Positions 28,019-37,817 of a DNA stretch of 64,000 nucleotides are shown here, piece after piece. How positions within the stretch are numbered: position 1 is the stretch's first letter; each line of letters begins with the position of its first letter. The notes under the pieces are model-generated. The model saw nothing but the letters and a program-made list of their open reading frames with translations. It was not told where the DNA came from and searched no databases. Both the position numbers and the translations under genes were made by a program. Source of the DNA: an uncultured Flavobacteriaceae bacterium (GTDB taxonomy: Bacteria > Bacteroidota > Bacteroidia > Flavobacteriales > Flavobacteriaceae); the NCBI GenBank assembly GCA_905181615.1, contig CAJIYH010000006.1, forward strand, positions 227,001 to 291,000, in the 5' to 3' direction.

Positions 28019-29560
28019 TTAATGTACGTCTCCCATTATTTTTTTCATCAGTGGAGAGAAAAGTATAACTATTAATCCTGCTCCTAAAGCGTATTGTGAA
28101 ATTAACATAAAACCATCTGTATATATGCCTAAACTTACCAATCCATTAATTTCTTTACCTGTATTTTCTATTGCTAGTTCTTTTCCAATAAAACCTACAA
28201 TTTGAAAAGCATAAGCGGAAGACAAGAACCAAATTCCCATCATAAAGGCAACTATACTTTTAGGGGACAAACTGGTGATTTTAGATAAACCAACCGGGGA
28301 CATGAACAATTCTCCAATCGATAAAATTAAGTACATAACGATTAAATAAGCAAAAGGAACCATCCCATTTTCATCAGCACTTCCCTCACTTAATGCCAGA
28401 ATATAAAAACTAGCTCCTGCTAGAACCAACCCTAAGCCAAATTTATATGGAGTTCTAGGATTTAAATTTTTCTTTGTCAAATACCCCCATAACAATGAAA
28501 TAGGAATTGCAAGAATAATGATGAACATTGAATTTAAGGAGTTTGTCTGCGCTGCAGACATAAGGCCATCTAAAGCAACATTTCTAGAGGCAAACAGGGT
28601 AATTACACTTCCCGACAATTCGTGGAAACCCCAAAATAAAGTCATGAAAAATGTAATTAAAATTGCCATGAACAACTTCTTGCGCTCATCCAAAGTAGCT
28701 TTTAGCATTATTTTTCCTAAGTAAAATAGGATCGTTATTCCAATTATTTTAAAAATTAATCCTACAATGGTTTCATCTCCTAAAATTGTTTCTCCTCCCA
28801 TTATAGCCTCGTAAGAAGATAAAATGTATGCAATTACAGGTACAAATAGTACGGCTAAAATTGGGATGAATGTTTTTTGTGGAATTCCGATAATGGGTTT
28901 TTCATATACTTCATTATTTGGGGGTAACCCTTTATCTCCAAAAACATTTTTCTTGATTCCACTCCAAAAGAAAAGTAAACCAGTCATCATTCCTATTCCT
29001 GCAAGACCAAATCCATAATGATATCCATATTTTATAGCCAACCAACCACAAAGTAATGGAGCAATCCAGCCACCAATATTAATTCCCATATAAAAAATAG
29101 TGAATCCAGAATCTTTTCGAACATCTCCTTCTTTATATAAAGCACCCACAAATGTTGAAATATTCGGTTTAAAAAAACCATTTCCTACAATAATAAAAGC
29201 CAATGCTAAAAAGAAAGCAATATCATTCTCTATTGCTAAAACAAAATGTCCAACAGCCATTAAAATCCCTCCTAAAAATATAGAAGAACGCATTCCTAAA
29301 ATTTTATCAGAAACTTGCCCTCCAATAACGGTAGAAGCATAAACCAAAGAACCGTAGGAAGCATAAACAGCTGCAGTTGCAAAATCTCTATTTGACAAAG
29401 ACTTAAATATCTCTTCAACCATATAGAGTGTAAGTAACGCTCGCATTCCATAGAAACTAAAACGTTCCCAGAGTTCTGCAAAAAAGAGATATGCGAGTCC
29501 TTTTGGATGACCTAGAAAAGCAGTGTCGTTGTTTGAATTGATAATTATATTTTCAGACAT
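28019..29560 (-). CDS. POT-family proton-coupled oligopeptide transporter
   Basis: A 513-residue MFS peptide symporter with about 12-14 membrane helices. The POT signature ELWERFSFYGMRALL (ExxERFxYY type) lies in helix 1, and GNGFFKPNIST with FTIFYMGINIGGW are the second family signature. It imports di- and tripeptides using the proton gradient. It is six bases downstream of a dipeptidyl peptidase IV gene, so peptides cut in the periplasm are probably taken up by this carrier. Confidence 0.93.
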   Translation of the reverse strand: MSENIIINSNNDTAFLGHPKGLAYLFFAELWERFSFYGMRALLTLYMVEEIFKSLSNRDFATAAVYASYGSLVYASTVIGGQVSDKILGMRSSIFLGGILMAVGHFVLAIENDIAFFLALAFIIVGNGFFKPNISTFVGALYKEGDVRKDSGFTIFYMGINIGGWIAPLLCGWLAIKYGYHYGFGLAGIGMMTGLLFFWSGIKKNVFGDKGLPPNNEVYEKPIIGIPQKTFIPILAVLFVPVIAYILSSYEAIMGGETILGDETIVGLIFKIIGITILFYLGKIMLKATLDERKKLFMAILITFFMTLFWGFHELSGSVITLFASRNVALDGLMSAAQTNSLNSMFIIILAIPISLLWGYLTKKNLNPRTPYKFGLGLVLAGASFYILALSEGSADENGMVPFAYLIVMYLILSIGELFMSPVGLSKITSLSPKSIVAFMMGIWFLSSAYAFQIVGFIGKELAIENTGKEINGLVSLGIYTDGFMLISQYALGAGLIVILFSPLMKKIMGDVH

Positions 29561-29566
29561 TGGATA

Positions 29567-31729
29567 TTATAATTTATTGAGTATGAAGTTAGTCATCTTA
29601 TTGTAAAGGTGTATACGTGTATTACCACCATAAATTCCGTGATTTTTGTCAGGATAAATCATCAGTTCAAAAGGCTTATTTGCCTGAACCAGTGCTTCTG
29701 CCATGCGCATGGTGTTTTGCAAATGAACATTATCATCTCCTGATCCGTGAACCAATAAATAATCTCCTTTAAGTAATTCAGGATAATTGAACGGAGAATT
29801 CAAATCATATCCGTCAGGATTTTCTTGAGGAGTTCTCATGAAACGTTCCGTATATATTGTATCGTAGAACCTCCAGCTCGTTACCGGAGCAACGGCGATT
29901 GCTAAAGAAAACACATCGTTCCCTTTTAGGAGGCAGTTGGTTGACATATGTCCTCCATAACTCCAGCCCCAAATTCCAATACGATCAGCATCTATATAGG
30001 ATTCTTCTCCTAATTTTCTAGCTGATTCGATTTGATCTAAAGTTTCGAAATACACCAGCTGTTTATAGGTTGCTTTTTTAAATTCAGCGCCCTTAAATCC
30101 AGTTCCACGGCCGTCTACACAGGCAACTATATATCCCTGTTGCGCAAGGCTCTGGTGCCAATAGTCGTTAGTTCCGTTCCATTTGTTGGCAACTTGCTGC
30201 GATCCAGGGCCGGAATACTGAAACATCAACAGTGGGTATTTTTTGGTAGGATCAAAGTCTTTCGGTTTAATCATCCACATATTAAGTTCACTCCCATTAA
30301 CTTCTATCGTAGAGAATTCTTTTTCAGAAATTATATATTGTGAAAGTTTATTTTTTAGAGCTGCATTATCTTCAATCGCGCGTATCACTTTCCCAGTTTT
30401 GGTAGATCTCAGGTTGTATTGAGTTGGAGTATTACTGTCCTCAAAGGTGTGAATGTAATAGGTGAAATCTGCACTAAAAGCTACTCCGTTGGTTCCGTTT
30501 TCGGGGCTCAAAGCTCTTTTTCTTGAACCGTTAAGTTTTATGGAATAAACCGCACGTTCAATACTTCCAGGTTCAACTGATGCATAATAAACTTCTTTTG
30601 TTTTTTCTTGAAATCCAAAAAAACGAGTTACTTCCCAGTTGCCTTTTGTTATTTGTTTTTTTAGTGTCCCGTCTGCTTTGTAATGATAAATATGATTATA
30701 GCCATCCCGCTCGCTAGTCCAAAGAAAACTTTCGTCTTTTAGAAATCTTAGATTATCATGAACGTCAACATAAGTATCTTCTTTTTCTTCCAAAATTACT
30801 TTTGCAGAAAGCGCCTTAATATCATAACTCCATAGCTTCAAATGATTTTGATGGCGGTTAATGGTTTGAACAATCAGCTTATTTTTGTTCAGGCTAAACT
30901 TGATTCTAGGAATGTAATAAGGCTTATCGTCTCCTAACTTAATCTCTGATAGCTTTTTACTATGTATGTCATATAAATGCAAGCCAACTACAGAGTTGTT
31001 TTCTCCAGCTTTTGGATACTTAAAAGTATAAGGTAATGGATACAGTTCATATCCAATTACATCCATTGAATAAGTCGGCACTAGTGTTTCATCAAATTGC
31101 ATGAAAACTAAAGCCGTACTATCTGAGTTCCAGTCAAATGCGCGAACAAAGCCAAACTCTTCTTCGTAAACCCAATCTGTGAGCCCGTTAATAATATGCT
31201 CGCTTCCGTCAGAAGTAATTTGATCAACGGTGTCTGCTGCTAGATCTTTAATATAAACATTGCGTTCAAAAACGAAAGCAACTTTAGATCCATCAGGCGA
31301 AAACTTAGGTTCTTGGACTTTAGAACCAAATAACAGAGTTGATTTTTTTGTTGTTCTGTCGTAAACAAAATATTTTGCTCGTTTAGACCTTCTGTATATG
31401 GGCTCGGTTTCGGTTTCTAATAACAACTTATTTTCGTCTTTAGAAAAGCTGTAAGAATTGAAGAAAGGAACTGAAATTGAGAAAGCAGAATTTACAACCT
31501 CTTCGGCTTCTTTTGCGGTTGCATAGTCGTAGGCAACAACTTTAGAAGTTCGTGTTCTTCGGTCTACTTTTAAAACTGTATACTGACTGGCAGTAGTTAA
31601 TGGATGAATTGCTTCGAGGCGTTCTGCCGAAAATTTAAAATTCCAAATATCATCGTTTGTTATCTTTTTGGTTTGCCCAAAAAGCGCTAGAGGTAGCAAT
31701 AAAAAAAGTACTGTTTTTAATAATCTCAT
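29567..31729 (-). CDS. Dipeptidyl peptidase IV-like S9 serine protease
   Basis: An exported S9B peptidase of about 720 residues that removes Xaa-Pro-type dipeptides. After a signal peptide (LFLLLPLALFGQ) comes the eight-bladed beta-propeller domain, including the substrate N-terminus-binding Glu pair region (DWVYEEEFGF), then the alpha/beta-hydrolase domain with GWSYGG (nucleophile about Ser590), GDDN (Asp about 666) and KNHGIYGG (His about 697). The open frame begins at 31753, but ATG at 31729 (MRLLKTVLF) is preferred because it puts the signal sequence at the N-terminus. It is the first gene of a peptide-utilisation operon. Confidence 0.93.
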   Translation of the reverse strand: MRLLKTVLFLLLPLALFGQTKKITNDDIWNFKFSAERLEAIHPLTTASQYTVLKVDRRTRTSKVVAYDYATAKEAEEVVNSAFSISVPFFNSYSFSKDENKLLLETETEPIYRRSKRAKYFVYDRTTKKSTLLFGSKVQEPKFSPDGSKVAFVFERNVYIKDLAADTVDQITSDGSEHIINGLTDWVYEEEFGFVRAFDWNSDSTALVFMQFDETLVPTYSMDVIGYELYPLPYTFKYPKAGENNSVVGLHLYDIHSKKLSEIKLGDDKPYYIPRIKFSLNKNKLIVQTINRHQNHLKLWSYDIKALSAKVILEEKEDTYVDVHDNLRFLKDESFLWTSERDGYNHIYHYKADGTLKKQITKGNWEVTRFFGFQEKTKEVYYASVEPGSIERAVYSIKLNGSRKRALSPENGTNGVAFSADFTYYIHTFEDSNTPTQYNLRSTKTGKVIRAIEDNAALKNKLSQYIISEKEFSTIEVNGSELNMWMIKPKDFDPTKKYPLLMFQYSGPGSQQVANKWNGTNDYWHQSLAQQGYIVACVDGRGTGFKGAEFKKATYKQLVYFETLDQIESARKLGEESYIDADRIGIWGWSYGGHMSTNCLLKGNDVFSLAIAVAPVTSWRFYDTIYTERFMRTPQENPDGYDLNSPFNYPELLKGDYLLVHGSGDDNVHLQNTMRMAEALVQANKPFELMIYPDKNHGIYGGNTRIHLYNKMTNFILNKL

Positions 31730-31827
31730 CTTAAAGTCTGTTTTTACTATCATTTACAGTATCCCAAAGTAGTAAATTTAAACTGCACAATAAAATAAAC
31801 GAGTAAAAGGTTATTTACCGAAAACAG

Positions 31828-31835
31828 TATCTTTG
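31828..31835 (+). promoter_or_regulatory. Candidate -7 box for mvaA
   Basis: TATCTTTG matches TAnnTTTG and is 19 bases before the ATG at 31855. No TTG lies at the ideal distance upstream. Confidence 0.45.
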
Positions 31836-31854
31836 TAAATATTAAAAGAAAAGG

Positions 31855-33168
31855 ATGTCGAAGAATATTGCTGGATTTTCAAAAAAAACTAAAGAAGAAA
31901 AAATTGATTGGTTGATTGCCACTTACTTTTCAGAAAATAAAGAAGCAAAAAACACACTTCTCTCTTACTGGAATTCGGACTTAAAACTTCAGCAACTTCA
32001 TGATGAGTTTATTGAAAATACTGTGTCTAATTTTTACTTCCCTCTGGGTATAGCTCCAAATTTCATTATTAATCAAAAGGAATTTACAATTCCTATGGTT
32101 ATTGAAGAAAGTTCTGTAGTAGCTGCTGCAGCCAAAGCAGCAAAATACTGGAGTGCTAGAGGTGGGTTTAGAACTACTATTCTGGGACAAGAAAAAATAG
32201 GCCAAGTGCATTTTATTTATACTGGTGCTCCTGAAAAGTTATCGTCTTTTTTTAAATCAATAGAAGTACAATTTCATAAAGACACAGCCGGAATTACTAA
32301 AAACATGATTGCCCGTGGTGGTGGAATTTCATCTCTTACACTTGTAAGCAAAACTCATGAACTCAAGGGTTACTATCAATTGCATGCTTGTTTTAATACC
32401 GTTGATTCAATGGGCGCAAATTTTATTAATTCTTGCTTAGAACAGTTTGCCAAAACATTAGTACGAGAAGCTGCTCTTGATGAAACCCTTGAGCATGAAA
32501 ATCCGATAGAAATTATAATGAGCATATTATCAAACTACGTTCCTAACTGTTTAGTTAGAGCTGAAGTTAGTTGCTCAATAGACGATTTAGAATCCGAAGA
32601 AGGACTTACAAAAAGAGAATTTGCAGAGAAATTTGTTCGTGCCATAGAGGTTGCCCGAATAGAACCCCACAGAGCAGTGACGCACAACAAAGGAATAATG
32701 AATGGTGTTGATGCTGTAGTTCTTGCAACTGGAAATGACTTTAGAGCTGTTGAAGCAGGAATACATGCCTATGCATCCAGATCAGGTCAGTATAGAAGCT
32801 TAAGTGAAGCGTCGATTGTTGGAAACGAATTTCATTTTTCGCTAGAAATCCCTCTAGCAATTGGAACTGTAGGTGGATTAACCAATTTACATCCCTTAGT
32901 CAAATGGTCTATGCAATTATTAGAACTTCCAACTGCCTCGCAACTGATGGAAATTATAGCAGTTGCAGGTTTGGCACAAAACTTTGGAGCATTGCGTTCT
33001 TTAGTAACTTCTGGGATTCAAAAAGGCCATATGAAAATGCATTTATTGAATATATTAAACCAACTTAATGCCAATAAGGTTCAAAAAGAAACTGCGGTTG
33101 AATATTTCAAAACTTCGCTGGTTAGTTTTAGTGCTGTTAAAGAATTTTTAAAGAATTTTAATGGTTGA
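31855..33168 (+). CDS. mvaA: Hydroxymethylglutaryl-CoA reductase (class II-like)
   Basis: A 437-residue enzyme reducing HMG-CoA to mevalonate, the committing step of isoprenoid synthesis in Flavobacteriia. Visible signatures are PMVIEESSVVAAAAKAAKYW (substrate glutamate region), VDSMGANFINSCLE (the DAMG-type cofactor region, here DSMG), THNKGIMNGVDAVVLATGND, and GTVGGLTNLHP. The length and the absence of membrane helices fit the bacterial class II form. The GHMP kinase gene overlaps its end by eight bases, and the two form an operon. Confidence 0.92.
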   Translation: MSKNIAGFSKKTKEEKIDWLIATYFSENKEAKNTLLSYWNSDLKLQQLHDEFIENTVSNFYFPLGIAPNFIINQKEFTIPMVIEESSVVAAAAKAAKYWSARGGFRTTILGQEKIGQVHFIYTGAPEKLSSFFKSIEVQFHKDTAGITKNMIARGGGISSLTLVSKTHELKGYYQLHACFNTVDSMGANFINSCLEQFAKTLVREAALDETLEHENPIEIIMSILSNYVPNCLVRAEVSCSIDDLESEEGLTKREFAEKFVRAIEVARIEPHRAVTHNKGIMNGVDAVVLATGNDFRAVEAGIHAYASRSGQYRSLSEASIVGNEFHFSLEIPLAIGTVGGLTNLHPLVKWSMQLLELPTASQLMEIIAVAGLAQNFGALRSLVTSGIQKGHMKMHLLNILNQLNANKVQKETAVEYFKTSLVSFSAVKEFLKNFNG

Positions 33169-34069
33169 GTTTTATAGCCCCGGGAAATTACTAATTACCG
33201 CAGAGTATTTTGTGCTAAGTGGTGCTAAGGCATTTGCACTTCCTACCCAACAAGGCCAAAGCATGCGAGTTACCCCTATTGAGGAAGGTGTTATTCGATG
33301 GAAAAGCCATACTGACACTGAAGATGTTTGGATGGATTTGATGCTGTCTTTAGATAATTTTGAATGTATATCATCCAGAAACACCGCGTTACCATTGATT
33401 CAAAAGTTACAGGATATTTTAAAGTGTGTACGAACAATGGAACCTAAATTCTGTAGTACTGGATTTGAGGTAAGTACAGCTTTAGATTTTGATCGAAATT
33501 GGGGTTTAGGCTCTTCTTCTACGTTTATTCATAACATAGCCCAGTGGGCGTCTGTAAACCCATATGAGTTGCTTGACCTTACCTTTGGAGGTAGCGGTTA
33601 TGATGTTGCAGTAGCGCATGCAAAAAGCGCACTGTTCTTTACTCGTAATCAATATGCCCCTTTAGTTGAGCCAATTCGATTCGATCCTCCTTTCAAGGAT
33701 CAACTCTGCTTTGTGTATTTAAATCAAAAACAAGACAGTCAAAAAGAAGTTGCGGCATTCTACAAAGGCCGAAACCCTTCTCCAAAAGAAATAGATCAAA
33801 TAAGTAAAATTAGCGTCGCAATAACAAAGACTATGACTCTTGATGCGTTTAACGAACTTCTTGTTGCTCACGAAAAACTTGTTGGACTCTTACTAGAACA
33901 AACTCCAATTAAAGAACTTTTGTTTTCTGATTTTGAAGGAGAAATTAAAAGTCTTGGAGCGTGGGGAGGAGATTTTATCTTAGCTACTGGAAATTCAAGT
34001 ATCCATTACTTTAAAGAAAAAGGATACGCTACAATACTACCCTACGCTGATATTGTTTCGATACAATAA
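33161..34069 (+). CDS. GHMP kinase, probable mevalonate-pathway kinase
   Basis: A 302-residue small-molecule kinase. The N-terminal YSPGKLLITAEYFVL is a GHMP motif 1; WGLGSSSTFIHNIAQWA is the phosphate-binding motif 2; LGAWGGDFILATG near the C-terminus fits motif 3. The overlap with HMG-CoA reductase makes mevalonate kinase or a related mevalonate-pathway kinase the likely assignment, although motif evidence alone cannot separate the substrates. GSGYDVAVA in the middle is a conserved substrate loop. The gene is followed by an intrinsic terminator. Confidence 0.8.
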   Translation: MVEFYSPGKLLITAEYFVLSGAKAFALPTQQGQSMRVTPIEEGVIRWKSHTDTEDVWMDLMLSLDNFECISSRNTALPLIQKLQDILKCVRTMEPKFCSTGFEVSTALDFDRNWGLGSSSTFIHNIAQWASVNPYELLDLTFGGSGYDVAVAHAKSALFFTRNQYAPLVEPIRFDPPFKDQLCFVYLNQKQDSQKEVAAFYKGRNPSPKEIDQISKISVAITKTMTLDAFNELLVAHEKLVGLLLEQTPIKELLFSDFEGEIKSLGAWGGDFILATGNSSIHYFKEKGYATILPYADIVSIQ

Positions 34070-34074
34070 CGTAC

Positions 34075-34104
34075 AAAAAAACCTCTATGAACAGAGGTTT
34101 TTTT
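34075..34104. terminator. Bidirectional terminator between GHMP kinase and foldase genes
   Basis: Stem ACCTCT (34081-34086) / AGAGGT (34093-34098), loop ATGAAC, flanked by A and T runs that extend the pairing, so it can serve both convergent genes. Confidence 0.9.
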
Positions 34105-34125
34105 GTAAGAATTATTTTTTGGGTC

Positions 34126-36237
34126 TTAGTAATATAAAGAACGATTATCAATAATAGTAGCTGAAGATTCTAATGCGCCTATAACTAAACGAGCAACTTT
34201 TTCTCTTTCTAGTTGAGATAAAGTATTAGCATAAAAAGTATAATCATCTAGGTCTTGAACGTTATTACGAGCAGAAACTTGAAGCATGTAAATACCTTTG
34301 TTTCCAGTAATTAAGTTAGAAGTTTGATTTACATCTAAAGCAAAAGCAGCTCCAACAACATAAGGCTCAACGCCTGCACCAACAAGGGTAGCGCTTTTTT
34401 GATTTAAAGCTAAAGCAGAAACAACTTCAACGCTGTTTGCTGCTGCCAAGTCTTGAAGTGATGTGGTTTCTTTATTCGCCTTCAGAATCATTTCGGCTTT
34501 CTTTTGGTTTTTGATGATTTGAGTGACTTCGGTACGAACCTCATCAACAGATGCTAAACCTTTATCTTTAATAGATGTAAGTTCTACAATTGCATAACCG
34601 CCATAAGAGAGGCTAAAGCGTTTTATAAATCCAACCTTTGAGTCGGAGTCAAAAGCCCACTGAACTATTGATCTTTGATTAGGTAATCCAGGAAGGTTTT
34701 CATCTAACACATCTATTGGGTTTACCGAACGTAAGTTATAATTTCCTTTAGTTGCTAAAGCAGTGAAATCTTCTTTTGCTGATCCCATTTCGAATTGAGT
34801 AGCAGCCTGAAATACATCGTTAGAGGTTTTCTCTGAGGGAAGAATTTTTTGGCTCACATTAGCCAAAAGAACCAAGTCTTCTTTTCCTGTAATTTTTACT
34901 ACATGAAAACCATATTCAGTTTCAACTAATCCTACAGAACCTTCGCGAGCCTTATTCGCATAATTATAAAACTTATCTGTGATTCCACCTTCTTGAAAAA
35001 ATCCTAAATCACCGGCAGATGTTTTAGTAGGGCCGTCAGAAAACTGAGCTGCTAATACTTCAACTTGTTTTGGGTTTCTCCGAGATTGTCTTAGGTATTT
35101 ATTGGCAAGTTTTTTTGCTTCTGCTTTTGACCTTGTTACTCCTGGGCCTGCTGCAACTGCACCTTTATAGGCAACCACAATATGACTAGCACGAATAGAG
35201 GCGTTTTTTTTGCGGTCTAATAAACGTGTAATTTGATACGAATCTATATCGATGTAAGGTCCAAAAACGTCCCCCTTCTTTAGGTCGTAGATGATACTCG
35301 CATATTCTCTTGGAAGTCTTGATTTTGGGAGATATAAAGAATCAAACCCTTCTTCAGAATATTTTTCTACAAATTCCTGAACCTTTGAGATTGACTTTAA
35401 CCCTTGAATTGTATCTGTGAGTTTAGATGTTTCGTTATACTCAATTCGATCTTCTTTTAAAGCTTCTAAACTGTTTCTAAGTATCGTTCTGTCTTCTTCT
35501 GTAGGTGTTTCCAAAAAAGATACATATTGAATCCCTCTACTAGCTTTAGATTCGTATGAAGAAGCATTATTTTTAATGTAAGATTTAATTTCTGAATCCG
35601 ATACAGCAATCAAGGTGTCGTTTATACTTGAAAATGGAATCTGAACATAATTTAGATCCACATTGTCATTTTCTAAATGATAAAGAATTTTAGCTTGGTT
35701 ATTAGTGATACTAGAAGAAGCTTTAATTAAATCAAAGTATATTGACTCTCTAGCTGAAGAAATTATTCCAGCTTCTTGAGATTTCCATTGCTCATATGCT
35801 TGTGGATTTTCATCCCTCATTTGTAAAATAAAATCGGCAAATAAGCCAAAATCAAAAAAACCAGCCTCATTAATAAAACGAGGGTCGGAGTTTATAGATT
35901 CTGTAGATGAAACTACTTGCTCAATTTGTTCTTTTCCAGCATCAATTCCAAGCGTATTTAATTCTATTTCAAAAAGCGTGCTTTGAACGTATTGATTCCA
36001 AACAGTATTTACTGCCTGAATCGTAGAATATCCATATTGACGTTCCGTTTGGTCAACAAGAAATCTAAAGTTTTCAATTTTAATTTTCTCACCATTAACA
36101 TTACCAATAGGGTCAGTTGGCCCTGTATCTCCTGCTCCACTTCCGAAAATTCCAGAAACAATAAAAGCAAATAATGCAAGTCCTATGATTAGAATTAGAA
36201 AGAACGACTGTTGTCGGATTTTACCTAATATAGCCAT
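34126..36237 (-). CDS. PpiD/SurA-like periplasmic peptidyl-prolyl isomerase
   Basis: A 703-residue inner-membrane-anchored foldase. One helix near the N-terminus (residues about 11-31) anchors a SurA-N-like chaperone domain; a parvulin domain follows at about residues 345-450 (RASHIVVAY, DLGFFQEGGI, GFHVVKITGKED). The remaining C-terminal part resembles a second, less conserved parvulin-like module. It probably escorts outer-membrane and T9SS proteins through the periplasm. It is the last gene of the coaX-to-foldase minus-strand run, about 110 bases after the CNNM gene. Confidence 0.9.
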   Translation of the reverse strand: MAILGKIRQQSFFLILIIGLALFAFIVSGIFGSGAGDTGPTDPIGNVNGEKIKIENFRFLVDQTERQYGYSTIQAVNTVWNQYVQSTLFEIELNTLGIDAGKEQIEQVVSSTESINSDPRFINEAGFFDFGLFADFILQMRDENPQAYEQWKSQEAGIISSARESIYFDLIKASSSITNNQAKILYHLENDNVDLNYVQIPFSSINDTLIAVSDSEIKSYIKNNASSYESKASRGIQYVSFLETPTEEDRTILRNSLEALKEDRIEYNETSKLTDTIQGLKSISKVQEFVEKYSEEGFDSLYLPKSRLPREYASIIYDLKKGDVFGPYIDIDSYQITRLLDRKKNASIRASHIVVAYKGAVAAGPGVTRSKAEAKKLANKYLRQSRRNPKQVEVLAAQFSDGPTKTSAGDLGFFQEGGITDKFYNYANKAREGSVGLVETEYGFHVVKITGKEDLVLLANVSQKILPSEKTSNDVFQAATQFEMGSAKEDFTALATKGNYNLRSVNPIDVLDENLPGLPNQRSIVQWAFDSDSKVGFIKRFSLSYGGYAIVELTSIKDKGLASVDEVRTEVTQIIKNQKKAEMILKANKETTSLQDLAAANSVEVVSALALNQKSATLVGAGVEPYVVGAAFALDVNQTSNLITGNKGIYMLQVSARNNVQDLDDYTFYANTLSQLEREKVARLVIGALESSATIIDNRSLYY

Positions 36238-36345
36238 CGTGTGGGTATTTAAATTTTTATTAGTTGCGAAAATACAATTTCCTTAGCAATAATAAAAGGG
36301 AATAAAATTATAATGTAACTTCCTATTGTATTGAGGAACCGTATT

Positions 36346-37614
36346 TCACGAATCTTTTAAAGTCAGCTGGATACGTTCTATCTTAGTAGAGGATGCTTCT
36401 AGGATTTTAAACTCATACTGCTCTAAAGAAAAAACATCTCCTTGTAAAGGAATTTCTTCAGAAATGTGCACGACTAAACCACCCAATGTTTCATAAAATT
36501 CTTCCTCTGGTAAAGAAAAATCATAGGTAGTATTGAGGTAATCGACTTCTAATCGGGCAGAGAACTCAAATTTATTTTCGTTGACTTTCAACTCATAATG
36601 GTCTACTGAATCATGTTCATCTTCAATTTCTCCAAACAATTCTTCTACGATGTCTTCGACAGTGATAATTCCTGAAGTACCTCCATATTCATCCAAAACA
36701 ACTGCTAAACTCTTTCTTTTTCTAGTTAGCCTATTTAAAACATCATTGATTGGGAGCGGTTCGTGAATAAATTCAACTGGCAACAGAATGCTTCGAATTG
36801 ACTTGGGCTTTTTTAGGAGTTCAAAAGCATGAACATAGCCTAAAATATCATCTACAGAATCTTGATATACGGGTATTTTTGAAAGGCCTGTGGTCATAAA
36901 AAGCTTTTTGAGGTCCTCGATGCTTTTGTCAATATCGATACTAACAAGTTCTGCTCTGGGAACCATAACTTCTCGTGCCTTAAGGTCTGAGAATTCTAAT
37001 GCATTTTGAAAAATCTGAATTTCAGAATCTAGTTTTTCTTTGTCAGATACTGATTCAACTTGTTTTTCAATGTAATCACCTAGCTCACCTTTAGAAAAAG
37101 ATATTTCGGCAACCTCAGCAGCGGTATTGAAGAAGAGGCGAAGAAGTCCATCCGTTATTTTGATAATAAAAAACGTTATCGGGGCGAATAAATAATAAAA
37201 GAATGCCGCCGGAATGATGAAAAACTTGATCAGCTTATTGGCGTAAAGTTGAAAAAAAACTTTGGGCAAGAACTCAGCCGTCAAAAGTATAATAACTGTT
37301 GAAATCATGGTCTGATAAAACAAGATGCTAATGGCCAAGTTTGCTGAATCGGCTTCTGGAAATATTACGTTAATAATTCTATCTCCCATGAAAATACCAT
37401 AAACAACTAATGAAATGTTATTACCGACCAACATGGCTGCAATAAATTTAGAGGGAGTTTCAGTAATGCGGGTTAAAATTCGGGCAACAATGTTCCCTTG
37501 GTTTTTTTCAATTTCAAGAAAAATTCGATCAGACGAAATAAAAGCTATTTCTAAGCCTGAAAAAAAAGCTGAGAGTATTAAGCAAAGTATGATTACAATA
37601 TCAGTGGCAATCAT
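36346..37614 (-). CDS. CNNM/CBS-domain (hemolysin-family) membrane protein
   Basis: A 422-residue protein with an N-terminal CNNM domain of four membrane helices (starting FFSGLEIAFISSD), a CBS pair (about 200-320, with REVMVPRAELVSID and VLDEYGGTSGIITVEDIVEELFGEI), and a CorC_HlyC domain (about 340-415). Such proteins are linked to magnesium efflux. GldE of the gliding machinery has the same architecture, but the neighbours here differ from those of gldE, so no gene symbol is assigned. It starts one base after the small membrane gene that precedes it. Confidence 0.88.
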   Translation of the reverse strand: MIATDIVIILCLILSAFFSGLEIAFISSDRIFLEIEKNQGNIVARILTRITETPSKFIAAMLVGNNISLVVYGIFMGDRIINVIFPEADSANLAISILFYQTMISTVIILLTAEFLPKVFFQLYANKLIKFFIIPAAFFYYLFAPITFFIIKITDGLLRLFFNTAAEVAEISFSKGELGDYIEKQVESVSDKEKLDSEIQIFQNALEFSDLKAREVMVPRAELVSIDIDKSIEDLKKLFMTTGLSKIPVYQDSVDDILGYVHAFELLKKPKSIRSILLPVEFIHEPLPINDVLNRLTRKRKSLAVVLDEYGGTSGIITVEDIVEELFGEIEDEHDSVDHYELKVNENKFEFSARLEVDYLNTTYDFSLPEEEFYETLGGLVVHISEEIPLQGDVFSLEQYEFKILEASSTKIERIQLTLKDS

Positions 37615-37803
37615 TTAGGGTTTTCTATTGTTAAATTTCTTTCTATAGTTTCTACGGAACAAAAACATAAATACAGAGAGTGCAACAAAACCTATGAATA
37701 AGTATGCTTTATTACGTTGAACATCCCAAAGGGTAATTACCTCAAAAACAGATATAGTTGCTATAACGATGTAAAGGAATTCTGATATTTTATGAAATTT
37801 CAT
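37615..37803 (-). CDS. Small two-helix membrane protein
   Basis: A 62-residue unrecognised protein with two hydrophobic helices (LYIVIATISVFEVITLW and AYLFIGFVALSVFMFLF) and a strongly basic C-terminus (RRNYRKKFNNRKP). It abuts the CNNM gene and lies 14 bases after lptC, so it is in the same operon. In my recollection a small membrane gene is usual here in Flavobacteriaceae; its function is unknown. Confidence 0.7.
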   Translation of the reverse strand: MKFHKISEFLYIVIATISVFEVITLWDVQRNKAYLFIGFVALSVFMFLFRRNYRKKFNNRKP

Positions 37804-37817
37804 TAAAAAAAATTGTT

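Noticed and set aside
36346-37614. Assignment of the CNNM/CBS protein as GldE
   Set aside because: The domains fit, but gldE is usually next to ssb and gldD, whereas this gene sits in the lptC-foldase run.
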